Source: an uncultured Saprospiraceae bacterium (GTDB lineage: Bacteria > Bacteroidota > Bacteroidia > Chitinophagales > Saprospiraceae). From it: DNA of 50,444 bases. Where the stretch lies: the NCBI GenBank assembly GCA_937921775.1, contig CAKZUK010000123.1:1-50444 (forward strand), given 5' to 3'. The notes under the pieces were generated by a model. It made no database searches and had not been told where the DNA came from. It saw only the letters and a list, made by a program, of their open reading frames with translations. Positions 27,955-36,488 of this stretch are shown here, one piece after another (position 1 is the stretch's first letter; every line of letters begins with the position of its first letter). A program made the translations under genes and the position numbers.

Positions 27955-28584
27955 TTACTTTATCTGACAGTAAAGCAAAGGCTTAGCATCATCAAAAGTA
28001 CCATTCTGTTTGATATAGCCTTCCAGCACATCTCCTACCTGAACTTCACCTACTCCTGCAGGTGTACCCGTGTAGATCAAATCACCAATATTGAGTTTGA
28101 AAAAAGTAGAGGCGTAAGTGATGATATGCTCAAATGAAAAGATCAAATCTTTAGTATTTCCAACTTGGACGGTTTCTCCATTCCGGTTGAATTTGAATTC
28201 AATGGCATTTCGGTCAACGCTATCAATCGGAATAAAAGGACTCAAAGCTGCTGAACCATCAAAACCTTTAGCTATTTCCCAAGGATGTCCTTTTTCCTTG
28301 AGTTGACTTTGAAGATCCCTTGCCGTAAAGTCTATTCCGATGGCGATCTCCGTTACGTATTTTGGTGCAAACTTATCTTCAATATGTTTCCCGTTTTTAG
28401 CAATCTTGAGAACGATCTCTGCTTCATAATGCAAGCTCTTGGTAAACTCGGGATAGTATAAGGGTTTGTTATTAATGAGTAGGGCAGAAGCGGGTTTCAT
28501 GAAAATGAGCGGCTTCGTTGGGACTGGGTTGTTGAGTTCCTTGGCGTGGTCGGCGTAGTTTCTTCCGATGCAGATTATCTTCAT
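27955..28584 (-). CDS. fumarylacetoacetate hydrolase (FAH) family protein, acylpyruvase-like
   Basis: A small FAH-fold enzyme of 209 residues, resembling YcgM/FAHD1-type acylpyruvate hydrolases and oxaloacetate decarboxylases. It begins MKIICIGRNYADHAKELNN, with PLIFMKPASALL and the metal-binding LHYEAEIVLKI (two acidic ligands) and GIDFTARDLQ for the third. GDLIYTGTPAGVGEVQ is the conserved C-terminal loop. The length matches the single-domain group. No pathway neighbours exist, so the true substrate is open. Confidence 0.9.
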   Translation of the reverse strand: MKIICIGRNYADHAKELNNPVPTKPLIFMKPASALLINNKPLYYPEFTKSLHYEAEIVLKIAKNGKHIEDKFAPKYVTEIAIGIDFTARDLQSQLKEKGHPWEIAKGFDGSAALSPFIPIDSVDRNAIEFKFNRNGETVQVGNTKDLIFSFEHIITYASTFFKLNIGDLIYTGTPAGVGEVQVGDVLEGYIKQNGTFDDAKPLLYCQIK

Positions 28585-28634
28585 GATTGGGTATTTTGTT
28601 TGTTGTTTGCTTTCGCAAAAAATTGTGAGATAGA

Positions 28635-28960
28635 ATGGGACCTGTCGAGCTAGCCATAAGGCTGGCGCCTTTTCGCCAGACGGGCACGGATTGAACGGAT
28701 TTAAACAGATGAGGGGCGAATCTTTTTCGTGTTATGGTGACTGCGTTATTGTGACTGATTTTATTGTTTATCACGGGTTTTATCGCGCGCTATTTTTACA
28801 TCTCAGCTTAGTAATCACTGGCCGTTCTGACCAAGTGCTTACTAAGCTTTACGTTCTACGAAAAAGAAATCCGTCTTCATCCGTTCCATCCGTTCGATCT
28901 GTGCCTGTCTAGCTGCTCGCCAGATAGATTCTCATCCCCCTTAAAGGGAAGTTTGTGTCC
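28635..28960. repeat. large nested palindromic element
   Basis: Fills most of the gap between the FAH gene start and the trpS stop. The main arms 28678-28713 (GGGCACGGATTGAACGGAT) and 28877-28911 (ATCCGTTCGATCTGTGCC) match closely. Inside are a second hairpin (GCTTAGTAATCACT, 28806-28819, with 28834-28847) and the stretch TTTCGTGTTATGGTG. TTTCGTG and GCGCTAT also occur in the centre at 33316-33446. A third small hairpin (AAGGCTGGCGCC) is at 28658-28669. No credible gene. Confidence 0.75.
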
Positions 28961-28980
28961 CATCCCCGTTAAAGAGAAAA

Positions 28981-29988
28981 TTAAAATCGAACATTCAAAA
29001 GCCCCGTCAACTCCTTCACCTCTTTCACCGTCTCCTGAGCAATTTTTCGAATCTCAGCAGAAGAAGCCTTGATCGTATTTTTGACATTCTTTTTATCATC
29101 CATAAAGGCAGCCTTGCGCTCCTTGAATAAATTCGTTTGTTCAACCAAAGCATCAGCCACGATCTCTTTCAATGGCGCATATTTGAGTGCACCTTTATCA
29201 AAATCTTCTTTCAATTGATTGTACTCGTCCATCTTATCACTAGCTTTTAATATGCTGAATAAGTTGGCAACACCTGGGCTCATTTCCCCCGATTTGGTAT
29301 CACCAGCGTCGGTCACAGCCGATTTAATTTGCTTGCGAATACGCGCCTCGTCTGCAAAGACATTGATGTGGTGTTTTTCACCAGCACTTTTACTCATCTT
29401 TTTGACAGGGTCTGCAGTGGAAGCAATCTTTGGTGTCTCCGTAAACAGTGCTTCTGGTAGAACAAAAAATTCTTTTCCAACCTGAGTGTTGAAGCGTTCA
29501 GCAATGTTTCGAGTTAGTTCCAAATGTTGCATTTGATCTTTTCCAATTGGTACATAGTCCGCTCTATAAATGAGAATGTCAGCTGCCTGTAAAACAGGAT
29601 AATCAAACAAGCCAGCAGAAATAAAGCCTTCTGCTTTTTCTTTCGAATCAGAAGATTTGTCTTTAAACTGTGTCATACGACTCAGCTGTCCATAGGAAGT
29701 AAAGCAATTAAATATCCAGCATAGCTCAGCGTGCTCAGGAACTAATGATTGTACAAATAGATTCTCCGGTTTGATACCAACAGCAAGAAGATTGAAGATC
29801 AACTCCCAAGTGCTTTCACGAAGTTTCTTTGCATTGTAAGGCATGGTCATCGCGTGATAATCCACGATACCGTATCTGCATTCATAATCCTTTTGAAGGT
29901 TGACCCAGTTCTTTACTGCACCAAAGTAGTTGCCGTAATGCATGTGGCCAGTAGGTTGAATACAGGATAATACTTGCTTTTTACTCAT
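28981..29988 (-). CDS. trpS: tryptophanyl-tRNA synthetase
   Basis: Class I aminoacyl-tRNA synthetase that charges tRNA-Trp. The 335-residue protein has the HIGH-equivalent QPTGHMHYGNYFGAVKNW and the KMSKS loop KKMSKSAGEKHH. VLQAADILIYRADYVPIGKDQ is the conserved tryptophan/ATP region. Length is normal for bacterial TrpRS. The start MSKKQVLSCIQPTG fits the family. It is a single gene; the stop codon lies next to a large palindromic repeat. Confidence 0.97.
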   Translation of the reverse strand: MSKKQVLSCIQPTGHMHYGNYFGAVKNWVNLQKDYECRYGIVDYHAMTMPYNAKKLRESTWELIFNLLAVGIKPENLFVQSLVPEHAELCWIFNCFTSYGQLSRMTQFKDKSSDSKEKAEGFISAGLFDYPVLQAADILIYRADYVPIGKDQMQHLELTRNIAERFNTQVGKEFFVLPEALFTETPKIASTADPVKKMSKSAGEKHHINVFADEARIRKQIKSAVTDAGDTKSGEMSPGVANLFSILKASDKMDEYNQLKEDFDKGALKYAPLKEIVADALVEQTNLFKERKAAFMDDKKNVKNTIKASSAEIRKIAQETVKEVKELTGLLNVRF

Positions 29989-30105
29989 GATATCTTATTT
30001 TTCAATGATAGGGTGTTGCTATCTACAACACCAAACAATTACATATAATTTAATGGGAGTCAGGCTTTGATAGAATGCTTAGTAGGCATCAGTAATTTAT
30101 TCGAC

Positions 30106-30138
30106 ACGTTTACTAAACTTCCAAAGTTTCGTAAACGT
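30106..30138. repeat. near-perfect 15-bp hairpin between trpS and ridA
   Basis: ACGTTTACTAAACTT and AAGTTTCGTAAACGT flank CCA with one mismatch. T residues follow on the plus strand only. It sits downstream of ridA (minus strand) and could be its transcript end or another small palindromic repeat. Confidence 0.6.
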
Positions 30139-30167
30139 TTTTCCTGAGCTTCTGGTTCACATTTGTA

Positions 30168-30551
30168 TTAATAAATTCCAGCAATCACTGAAATTTCAAT
30201 ATTTACAAACTTCGGTAAATTAGCTACCTCCACCAATTCTCTTGCTGGAGCAGTGTCTTCGTTGAAGTATTCAGCATAGACCGCATTGATACGACTGTAC
30301 AGATTCATATCAGATACAAAGACCGAGCACTTTATGATATTTTCAAAGTTAGTGCCTGCGTTTTCGAGAATAGCATTAATATTTTTGAGTACTTGATGCG
30401 TCTCGCTTTCGATGTCAGAAGTAATCAATTCTCCATTGGAAGGATCGATAGCTATCTGGCCAGAAATAAAGAGTGTATTACCATGTTGGATGGCTTGGTT
30501 GTATGGGCCTACGGGAGCAGGTGCCTTTTCTGTATTCCAAATCTTTTTCAT
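30168..30551 (-). CDS. ridA: RidA family reactive-intermediate deaminase
   Basis: Hydrolyses reactive enamine/imine intermediates released by PLP enzymes. The 127-residue single domain has NTEKAPAPVGPYNQAIQHG, LFISGQIAIDP and the conserved Arg in APARELVEVANLPK that binds the substrate carboxylate. It ends VNIEISVIAGIY, close to the family C-terminus. It follows rpmF on the minus strand, but a strong terminator intervenes, so it probably has its own promoter. Confidence 0.93.
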   Translation of the reverse strand: MKKIWNTEKAPAPVGPYNQAIQHGNTLFISGQIAIDPSNGELITSDIESETHQVLKNINAILENAGTNFENIIKCSVFVSDMNLYSRINAVYAEYFNEDTAPARELVEVANLPKFVNIEISVIAGIY

Positions 30552-30641
30552 GATGAATGTGTGTTAGTTAAAATGAAAGTACCGGAGGGAGGTTCTTTAA
30601 CTTAATAAACTAGGAGAAGGATTTTACCTAATTCTTCATAT

Positions 30642-30680
30642 ACAAAAAGCCCCGCATATGATCATATGGGAGCTTTTTGT
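30642..30680. terminator. terminator after rpmF
   Basis: ACAAAAAGCCCC pairs with GGGAGCTTTTTGT around a palindromic GCATATGATCATATG loop region. A and T runs on either side make it usable on both strands. It ends the DUF177-rpmF transcript before ridA. Confidence 0.75.
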
Positions 30681-30703
30681 ATTTTTTTGTAAAGCATTTG
30701 TGG

Positions 30704-30898
30704 CTATTCTATATCCTCAGCAGCTTTAATCACAAGTTGTCCCCTGTAATAAAGATTGCCATCAACCCATACACCACGGTGATAGATATGTGGTTCGCCA
30801 GTAGTACGACAAGTCGCAAGTTGAGGCATCTCAGCTTTCTTGTGAGTACGACGCTTTCTTTTACGCTGTTTTGAGATTCTACTTTTAGGATGTGCCAT
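30704..30898 (-). CDS. rpmF: 50S ribosomal protein L32
   Basis: A small basic ribosomal protein. The 64 residues start MAHPKSRISKQRKRKRRTHKKAEMP, the L32 N-terminus. The usual zinc-type cysteines are mostly missing (one Cys in LATCRTTGEPHIYHRG), as in many Bacteroidota forms. It lies 160 bp after the DUF177 gene in the same direction, the classic yceD-rpmF arrangement. Confidence 0.95.
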   Translation of the reverse strand: MAHPKSRISKQRKRKRRTHKKAEMPQLATCRTTGEPHIYHRGVWVDGNLYYRGQLVIKAAEDIE

Positions 30899-31056
30899 GA
30901 TCTATTTATTTAATTTATTATTACACAAAAAATAATTTCAATATTTTAAATTCAATCGTTTTTCTAATCTTCACTCCTTGAAGGTCGTTACTATTAAATA
31001 AACGATTGCAAATATTAAAGTTAATTTTTTATTGTAGCAGTTTAACCTTGAAGGTT

Positions 31057-31590
31057 TTAATTAGTATTGTCTAAATTTTTTAAAGTATCCCATATGGGGT
31101 TGGAAGAATCTTCATCTTCCTGTTTTTGCGGGCCATTTTTATCCAAATGATCCAGCATTTCTTCGTTACAAGGTAGAAATTCATCATTTTCACAGTCATA
31201 AACTTTAAGAATTGGAACAGCCAATGCAATGAATTCATATACATATTTGGCTACGTTCAATTCGTTCATGCCTCTGAGAATATAGATGACTTCTGCCTCT
31301 TCACTCGGCGTTTCCGCAAACTTGACCATCAACTGATTGTCACCTTCTAACGGAAGTTGAATATCCGCTAAACAACGATCGCAAGCTGTTTGTATGCTAC
31401 CTTCATAACTAAAGGTCATTACATACATATCTGGCCGCTTATCGAAGTAGAGTTTGACGTAAAAGTTTCCGTCTGCAATTTGCGAGTTTTCAAAGTGAGC
31501 AAAAAATGCCTTATCTACTTGAAAATCAAACTGATGCATCCCGTCTTTTAACCCCTGTATTGGAATTGAAAAATGGTTCAACGATTTCAT
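31057..31590 (-). CDS. YceD/DUF177 family protein
   Basis: A conserved partner of rpmF; in plants and E. coli YceD relatives are linked to 23S rRNA accumulation. The 177 residues contain the family motif ACDRCLADIQLPLEG and later LNVAKYVYEFIALAVPI ... CNEEMLDHL. The two CxxC-like cysteine positions are reduced to a single CDRC. Order, strand and spacing to rpmF support the assignment. A TATCTTTG promoter box precedes it. Confidence 0.88.
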   Translation of the reverse strand: MKSLNHFSIPIQGLKDGMHQFDFQVDKAFFAHFENSQIADGNFYVKLYFDKRPDMYVMTFSYEGSIQTACDRCLADIQLPLEGDNQLMVKFAETPSEEAEVIYILRGMNELNVAKYVYEFIALAVPILKVYDCENDEFLPCNEEMLDHLDKNGPQKQEDEDSSNPIWDTLKNLDNTN

Positions 31591-31619
31591 ATTTAAAGAA
31601 CTTTCTTGAAATAGCGGTG

Positions 31620-31627
31620 CAAAGATA
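31620..31627 (-). promoter_or_regulatory. -7 box of the DUF177-rpmF operon
   Basis: The minus strand reads TATCTTTG, matching TAnnTTTG, about 30 bp before the ATG at 31590. The upstream DNA is AT-rich; TTTC in place of TTG is at about -33. Confidence 0.5.
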
Positions 31628-31666
31628 TGCTTTTTTAATTAAAATTGAAACGAAAATTGAAATTAA

Positions 31667-31703
31667 AAAGCCCCTATTTGCAACCTTTGCAATTAGGGGC
31701 TTT
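31667..31703 (-). terminator. terminator downstream of fumC
   Basis: AAAGCCCCTA (31667-31676) and TAGGGGCTTT (31694-31703) are exactly complementary. On the minus strand the stem is followed by a T-rich tract. It would stop fumC transcripts before the DUF177 promoter. Confidence 0.75.
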
Positions 31704-31768
31704 CTTATGTAAATCAGACCTTTGTAGAAGGTTTTTAGGAGTAGGGATGTTTGGGAATTAGAATGGGA

Positions 31769-31872
31769 ACCTGTCAGGCGCCAGACTGGTCGAAATTAGA
31801 ACCTGTCTGGCTGTCAGGTGAGATTAGAATGTACATGAAATGCGGAGCTCCGCGAAAGAAGAGCATTCTAAT
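31769..31872. repeat. nested palindromes with GCGGAGCTCCGC core
   Basis: The first hairpin pairs ACCTGTC..GCCAGAC with GTCTGGC..CAGGT (31769-31819). The second pairs ATTAGAATG (31823-31831) with CATTCTAAT (31864-31872) around the perfect palindrome GCGGAGCTCCGC (31842-31853). Outer words GGGAATTAGAATGGG and CCATTCCC add a third level. It lies between the terminator and the fumC stop codon. Confidence 0.75.
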
Positions 31873-31891
31873 TTCCATTCCCACCCCATTC

Positions 31892-33274
31892 TTACACCAT
31901 ATTCTCGGGTCGAACCCAAGCATCAAACTCCTTATCAGTCAAGTAGCCCAATTTCACAGCCGCAGCCTTCAAGGTCGTATTTTCTTTGTAAGCTGTTTTT
32001 GCAATGGTAGCTGCTTTATCGTAACCGATCTTGGTGTTTAGTGCGGTAACCAACATGAGTGAGTTGTTCAACATTTCTTTGATAACTGGCTTGTTTGGTT
32101 TTAGACCTTTGGCACAATTGTGATTGAAACTAGTAGCAGCATCACCAATCAGTCTGGCAGAAAGCAAGAAATTATAGATCATCATTGGTTTGAAGACATT
32201 CAATTCAAAATGTCCGGTAGCCCCACCTATGCTGATAGCTACATCATTACCCATCACCTGAGCACAAGCCATGGTGAGTGCTTCTGCCTGAGTAGGGTTG
32301 ACCTTGCCTGGCATGATGGAAGAACCTGGCTCGTTTGCAGGAATTATGAATTCTCCGATTCCCGAACGAGGACCAGAAGCCAACATACGAATGTCGTTTC
32401 CAATTTTCATTAGAGAGACAGCTACTGTTTTGAGGGCACCATGTGATTCAACAATTGCATCGTGAGCAGCGAGTGCTTCAAATTTGTTTTTTGCAGTGAT
32501 GAATGGAAGACCAGAAAGTTTGGCAATTTTCTTTGCTACTAATTTGGAGTATCCTTTTGGTGTATTCAATCCGGTACCAACGGCAGTACCGCCGAGAGCT
32601 AGTTCTGAAAGATGCTTCAGCGTATGCTTAATGGCAGCGATACCATGATCAAGTTGAGAAACGTAACCAGATAATTCTTGGCCAACAGTAACTGGTGTTG
32701 CATCCATAAAGTGGGTACGACCAATCTTTACAACGTCTTTATATTGCTTCGATTTTTTTGCTAAAGTATCACGCAATTTTTCTAATCCAGGGATCGTAAC
32801 ATCGATTAGCATTTTGTAAGCTGCGATGTGCATGGCGGTAGGAAACGTATCGTTAGATGACTGCGATTTATTGACATCATCGTTGGGATGCATTGACTTT
32901 TTCTCGTCACTGAGTTTGCCACCTTTTAGTACGTGCGCTCGGTTGGCAACTACTTCGTTGACGTTCATATTGGTTTGTGTGCCAGAACCAGTTTGCCAAA
33001 CGACAAGAGGAAACTGATCGTCCAATTTTCCGGCAAGGATTTCATCGCAAGCTTTTCCAATTAAGTTGGATTTAGCTTTGCTCAACACTTTCAATTCAGC
33101 GTTGGTTTGAGCTGCCGCTTTTTTTAGAACAGCGTAAGCTTTGATAACTTCAATAGGCATGGTGGTACCAGCAATTTTAAAGTTTTCAATAGAACGTTGT
33201 GTTTGAGCTGCCCAATATTTGTCAGCAGGAACATTTACATAACCGATACTGTCTTTTTCTTTTCTGTATTTCAT
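31892..33274 (-). CDS. fumC: class II fumarate hydratase
   Basis: Interconverts fumarate and malate in the TCA cycle. The 460 residues have the aspartase/fumarase signature [16 protein letters not shown], the [16 protein letters not shown] region and [17 protein letters not shown] start at [16 protein letters not shown] (33274) because it matches the family N-terminus; the extra 26 codons of the longer frame look non-coding. It is single and flanked by palindromic repeats on both sides. Confidence 0.95.
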   Translation of the reverse strand: MKYRKEKDSIGYVNVPADKYWAAQTQRSIENFKIAGTTMPIEVIKAYAVLKKAAAQTNAELKVLSKAKSNLIGKACDEILAGKLDDQFPLVVWQTGSGTQTNMNVNEVVANRAHVLKGGKLSDEKKSMHPNDDVNKSQSSNDTFPTAMHIAAYKMLIDVTIPGLEKLRDTLAKKSKQYKDVVKIGRTHFMDATPVTVGQELSGYVSQLDHGIAAIKHTLKHLSELALGGTAVGTGLNTPKGYSKLVAKKIAKLSGLPFITAKNKFEALAAHDAIVESHGALKTVAVSLMKIGNDIRMLASGPRSGIGEFIIPANEPGSSIMPGKVNPTQAEALTMACAQVMGNDVAISIGGATGHFELNVFKPMMIYNFLLSARLIGDAATSFNHNCAKGLKPNKPVIKEMLNNSLMLVTALNTKIGYDKAATIAKTAYKENTTLKAAAVKLGYLTDKEFDAWVRPENMV

Positions 33275-33315
33275 GTTGAATGATTTTTTATTTTGATGTT
33301 GCAAAAGTAGGAAAA

Positions 33316-33446
33316 CAAGTTGGAAGTTGAAAGTAGGAGCTAGGAAGATCATTAGATCAGCTTTGCTTCGTGTCTTATGTGGTTAAACTGCGTTCGATGT
33401 TTATTGCGCTATACGTAAAAATGAAAGGCCCTACTTCCATCTTTCC
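33316..33446. repeat. palindromic element between fumC and the SOD gene
   Basis: The left arm GTTGGAAGTTGAAAGTAGG (within 33316-33340) faces GGCCCTACTTCCATCTTTCC (33427-33446). The centre has GCTTCGTGTCTTATG, CTGCGTTCGATG and ATTGCGCTATACG, similar to the centre at 28635-28960 and to the CGTTCGAGTG of the 81-bp unit. Confidence 0.6.
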
Positions 33447-33511
33447 AGTAGCATCAAAACTTGAACTTTTCAGTAGCTAGTGCGTTGTATTCTAAACTGC
33501 AACTTTTTCCT

Positions 33512-33519
33512 TATATTTG
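33512..33519 (+). promoter_or_regulatory. -7 box of the SOD gene
   Basis: TATATTTG fits TAnnTTTG and gives a leader of about 36 bases before the ATG at 33562. It overlaps the longer in-frame start at 33517, supporting the later start. Confidence 0.55.
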
Positions 33520-33561
33520 CAGCATTGTTTTCAAACATGGATTAAAAATAAAAACTTTACT

Positions 33562-34191
33562 ATGGCTTTTAAATTACCTGCTCTACCTTATGAGTACGAT
33601 GCGTTACAACCACACATCGACAAAAGAACGATGAAAATTCATCACTCAAAACACCACAACGGTTACACTACAAAATTGAATGCTGCGATTTCAGGAACTA
33701 AGCTGGAAGGCAAAAAGATTGAAGAAATCTTGAAGGACGCAGGCAAGCACGGTGCTGGTGTTCGTAACAATGGTGGTGGCTATTACAACCACAATATGTT
33801 TTGGAAAGTAATGTCTCCAAAAGGTGGTGGACAACCTAAAGGAAAACTAGCAAAAGCAATAGATGCTGATTTTGGTAGCTTGGAAAAAATGGTTGAACAA
33901 TTCAAAGCTGCTGCTGGAACTCGTTTTGGTTCTGGTTGGGCTTGGGTTTGTGTAAGCAACCGAGGAAAACTGTTTGTTACCTCTACTCCAAACCAAGATA
34001 ATCCTTTGATGGATGTAGCTGATAAGAAAGGTACTCCAATCCTATGTCTTGATGTATGGGAGCACGCTTACTATTTGAAGTATCAAAATAAGCGTCCTGA
34101 TTATGTTGCTGCTTTCTTTAATGTTGTTGACTGGTCTGCAGTTTCAAAGCTTTACAATAAGGCTACAAAGGTTACAGCGAAAAAGAAGTAA
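33562..34191 (+). CDS. superoxide dismutase, Fe/Mn family
   Basis: Dismutates superoxide to peroxide and oxygen. The 209 residues begin [17 protein letters not shown]. Metal ligands are His27 in MKIHHSKHH, the His of YYNHNMFW, and the Asp and His of [21 protein letters not shown] and [14 protein letters not shown] are typical. The sequence alone does not decide Fe against Mn. The start at 33562 is chosen because the longer frame overlaps the promoter and because of family alignment. A strong terminator follows. Confidence 0.96.
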   Translation: MAFKLPALPYEYDALQPHIDKRTMKIHHSKHHNGYTTKLNAAISGTKLEGKKIEEILKDAGKHGAGVRNNGGGYYNHNMFWKVMSPKGGGQPKGKLAKAIDADFGSLEKMVEQFKAAAGTRFGSGWAWVCVSNRGKLFVTSTPNQDNPLMDVADKKGTPILCLDVWEHAYYLKYQNKRPDYVAAFFNVVDWSAVSKLYNKATKVTAKKK

Positions 34192-34253
34192 TATTGATTT
34201 AATATTGCTAAAACGCTTCAGTCTTAACTTATGAGATTGACTAATAACATAAA

Positions 34254-34292
34254 ATGACTTACTAGTTTGTTAACTGGTAAGTCATTTTTTTT
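34254..34292 (+). terminator. intrinsic terminator of the SOD gene
   Basis: ATGACTTACTAG pairs with CTGGTAAGTCAT (one mismatch), followed by eight T. It lies 62 bp after the stop codon. Confidence 0.8.
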
Positions 34293-34532
34293 GACAGATA
34301 GTCACCATTTAAAGCTAAAAAAGGCAGCTTTTGTTGAGGATGTCCCCTTAAAGGCTTATTTTTATACAAATGTAAAGCAGTAACACAAAGAAATGTAAGG
34401 ATTTACTATTTCTGTTTAAATTCTCAATAAAAGAGAAACTATTGAACGTATTTATACGTTTTGTTGAGTAGAAATGCTTGAGTCTCGAATGAATGAAATA
34501 GTACTAGATTTTGAAACTAAACCCATTTCCCC

Positions 34533-34601
34533 ATGATCATTTTAAGTATTCTTTTAGTCATCGTTAGTTTATTCAGTTATGAAATATTAAACGAGGCTTA
34601 A
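34533..34601 (+). CDS. possible 22-residue hydrophobic microprotein
   Basis: In the 521-bp gap after the SOD gene a short ORF encodes MIILSILLVIVSLFSYEILN plus two residues: a single membrane segment with an acidic tail. It is followed 37 bp later by a perfect 15-bp terminator (34638-34670), and an AACGTA/TACGTT hairpin lies upstream. This looks like a small stand-alone transcript, but an ORF this short can arise by chance. The rest of the gap (34293-34532) holds nothing I recognise. Confidence 0.25.
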   Translation: MIILSILLVIVSLFSYEILNEA

Positions 34602-34637
34602 ACCCCCAAGTCACCTAAGAGTGACCAACTAAATTTA

Positions 34638-34670
34638 GAAAAGGCTCTTCAATTATTGAAGAGCCTTTTC
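34638..34670. terminator. perfect 15-bp stem terminator
   Basis: GAAAAGGCTCTTCAA and its exact complement flank TTA. An A-rich left side and a T-rich right side make it bidirectional. It lies between the microprotein candidate and the convergent lipoprotein gene. Confidence 0.8.
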
Positions 34671-34712
34671 TTATTCTATGTTCAAGTCAATATGGAAATA
34701 TGGGCTTGGGTA

Positions 34713-35198
34713 CTATTTTTTTCCGTCTTGTTTTACGGCGTTGTACATGTTTTGAACATCTTCCAATTTGAAAAGACTAGTAAGTCCTGTCTGGAAAATA
34801 TACTCCTGATCTCCTTGCAGATAAACGTAGTTAAAAGCATAAGAAGGAATAGAATCTAAGATTTTCTCGTAGATAAAACCATTGGGTTCTTCTGAAATAA
34901 TTTTTGAGAAGTAAGGGTTTTTCTTTACATCAGTTAAACGTTCAGATTTTAGTTGTTGAACGTCAGTAGTATTACTAGAGGAAGCATAGAGTTGGATGTA
35001 ATAATTTGCATCTTTTTTTATTGTCAAATCTTTCATGACCGTCAAATCAGTAACTTTTATATCTGGCTCTGGTGGCGCCATAATAGTGATTGGAATGCCA
35101 TGGCTTAGTAGGTCGAGGGGCAGGTAGTTTGTCTTTGGCTCCTGCTTACAGGAAACAAGCAATAAAAGTGTCAGGGCAATTGAAAATTTTGATCGCAT
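34713..35198 (-). CDS. lipoprotein of unknown function
   Basis: 161 residues with a lipoprotein signal (LLLLVSCKQ, Cys17). The mature part has a short Pro-rich stretch (TIMAPPEPDIKV), then an alpha/beta region (KDANYYIQLYASSSN ... YVYLQGDQEYIFQTGL). I recognise no family. It is divergent from cutC across a 327-bp gap that contains a palindrome at 35261-35324. Confidence 0.75.
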   Translation of the reverse strand: MRSKFSIALTLLLLVSCKQEPKTNYLPLDLLSHGIPITIMAPPEPDIKVTDLTVMKDLTIKKDANYYIQLYASSSNTTDVQQLKSERLTDVKKNPYFSKIISEEPNGFIYEKILDSIPSYAFNYVYLQGDQEYIFQTGLTSLFKLEDVQNMYNAVKQDGKK

Positions 35199-35260
35199 GA
35201 TTTTTTTTAGTTTAGCACATTTAAGTAGTATGACGGAATTAGTTTATTTTTTACGTTTGG

Positions 35261-35324
35261 TATTTTTATAAATCCACGCACTAGTTTCCTATTGGCCAAT
35301 TCGCTTAGAGGATTTATAAAAACA
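35261..35324. repeat. palindrome in the lipoprotein-cutC gap
   Basis: TATTTTTATAAATCC (35261-35275) pairs with GGATTTATAAAAACA (35310-35324), with mismatches only at the far end. The centre GTTTCCTATTGGCCAATTCG resembles the TGTTCCCATTCGCC centre at 86-147. The rest of 35199-35525 has no gene. Confidence 0.65.
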
Positions 35325-35525
35325 GTAAAGTCAAAATAATTTTGTTCCATCTCTTAGCAAGGTACATTTATTTTAATCTATCTTGGATGATCTATTTTCA
35401 TCACCTAGTTTAGCCTTGCTGTTTAAACAAATGTATAGCTTTATTGCTCGTTTACAAATTTGGAGCAAGTTTTTTACGAGAACAGGGTGATTTGTTAAAT
35501 AAGTCCAGCTAAATCAAGCTAAGAT

Positions 35526-36251
35526 ATGAACGTCGAAATTTGTGCAAATAGTTTTCAATCTGCCATAAATGCCCAATTAGGTGGGGCTGATCGGATTGAG
35601 TTGTGTGTCAACCTTGAAGCGGGTGGTACTACGCCTGATGCTGCCACGATCCAAATGTCTACCAATACATTAGGCCAGTCCTTAAATGGGAAGAAGACAG
35701 AAGTCTTCGTTCTAATTCGGCCACGGTCGGGTAATTTTTGTTATAGCCCACTAGAGCTAGGGCAGATGCGTCGAAACATCCTTTTCTGCAAAGAATGTAA
35801 AGTGGATGGTATCGTTATCGGTGTATTGACCAAAGAAGGGAAAGTGGATGTAAAAGCTTGCGCCAATCTTGTGCGTATTGCTCATCCTATGCGACTTACC
35901 TTTCATCGTGCTTTTGATCGTATCGAAAATAAATCAGAAGCACTCGAACAGATCATTGAATTGGGCTTTGAACGCATACTTACTTCCGGAGGTGCAGCTA
36001 CTGCCTGGGAAGGTAAAAACGTTATCGCTCAACTAATTGAAATAGCAGATGCTCGTATTTCTATCATGCCCGGTGCAGGTGTTAATTCGGACAATGTCAA
36101 GGCAATTGTTGACTTTACTGGAGCAAAAGAAATTCATCTTTCTGCTAAGAAAATTATAGCTCCTGCTGAGAGTACTTCCACTCTTTTTGAATCACCATAT
36201 TGGGTCACAGATATAAAAGAGGTGGAGCGAGTTGTGCAGGCGGTGAGGTAA
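35526..36251 (+). CDS. cutC: CutC family protein (copper homeostasis)
   Basis: A TIM-barrel protein historically linked to copper tolerance; its biochemical role is still unclear. The 241 residues begin MNVEICANSFQSAINAQLGG and contain ADRIELCVNLEAGGTTP, VFVLIRPRSGNFCYS, the HRAFDRI motif and ILTSGGAATAWEG. Full length for the family. The stop codon is already part of a palindromic repeat. No copper genes are nearby. Confidence 0.95.
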   Translation: MNVEICANSFQSAINAQLGGADRIELCVNLEAGGTTPDAATIQMSTNTLGQSLNGKKTEVFVLIRPRSGNFCYSPLELGQMRRNILFCKECKVDGIVIGVLTKEGKVDVKACANLVRIAHPMRLTFHRAFDRIENKSEALEQIIELGFERILTSGGAATAWEGKNVIAQLIEIADARISIMPGAGVNSDNVKAIVDFTGAKEIHLSAKKIIAPAESTSTLFESPYWVTDIKEVERVVQAVR

Positions 36252-36380
36252 ATGTAAAATGTAAAACCGCAAAATTTAAAATGTAAAAGTTTGCCAGCGA
36301 TCGTGAATACGTCTTGTTTTTTACGGTATTCGGCTACTTTTACATTTTGACTTTATCATTTTGCAGTTTTACATTTAAAA
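36249..36380. repeat. long palindromic element, copy 2
   Basis: Second copy of the element at 9510-9660. The arms TAAATGTAAAATGTAAAACC and the complement at 36336-36380 are nearly unchanged, while the centre differs in its middle (CGTGAATACGTCTTG against CGTGAATCCGACTGA). The first T of the cutC stop codon is the first base of the arm. Confidence 0.9.
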
Positions 36381-36488
36381 GTCCTTCTCTCACAAAAGAG
36401 AAATGCCATCTTAATTAAAAGATGACATTTCTGATCTGCATGATTTAGTATCAAAATACTTATTTCGAGTATGTATTTTTAAGTTGTT

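Noticed and set aside
28472..28774. 100-aa minus-strand frame overlapping the FAH gene start
   Set aside because: It lies half in the FAH gene and half in a palindromic repeat and shows no protein-like features.
34656..34859. 67-aa plus-strand frame after the 34638-34670 terminator
   Set aside because: It starts inside the terminator and runs antisense to a well-supported lipoprotein gene.
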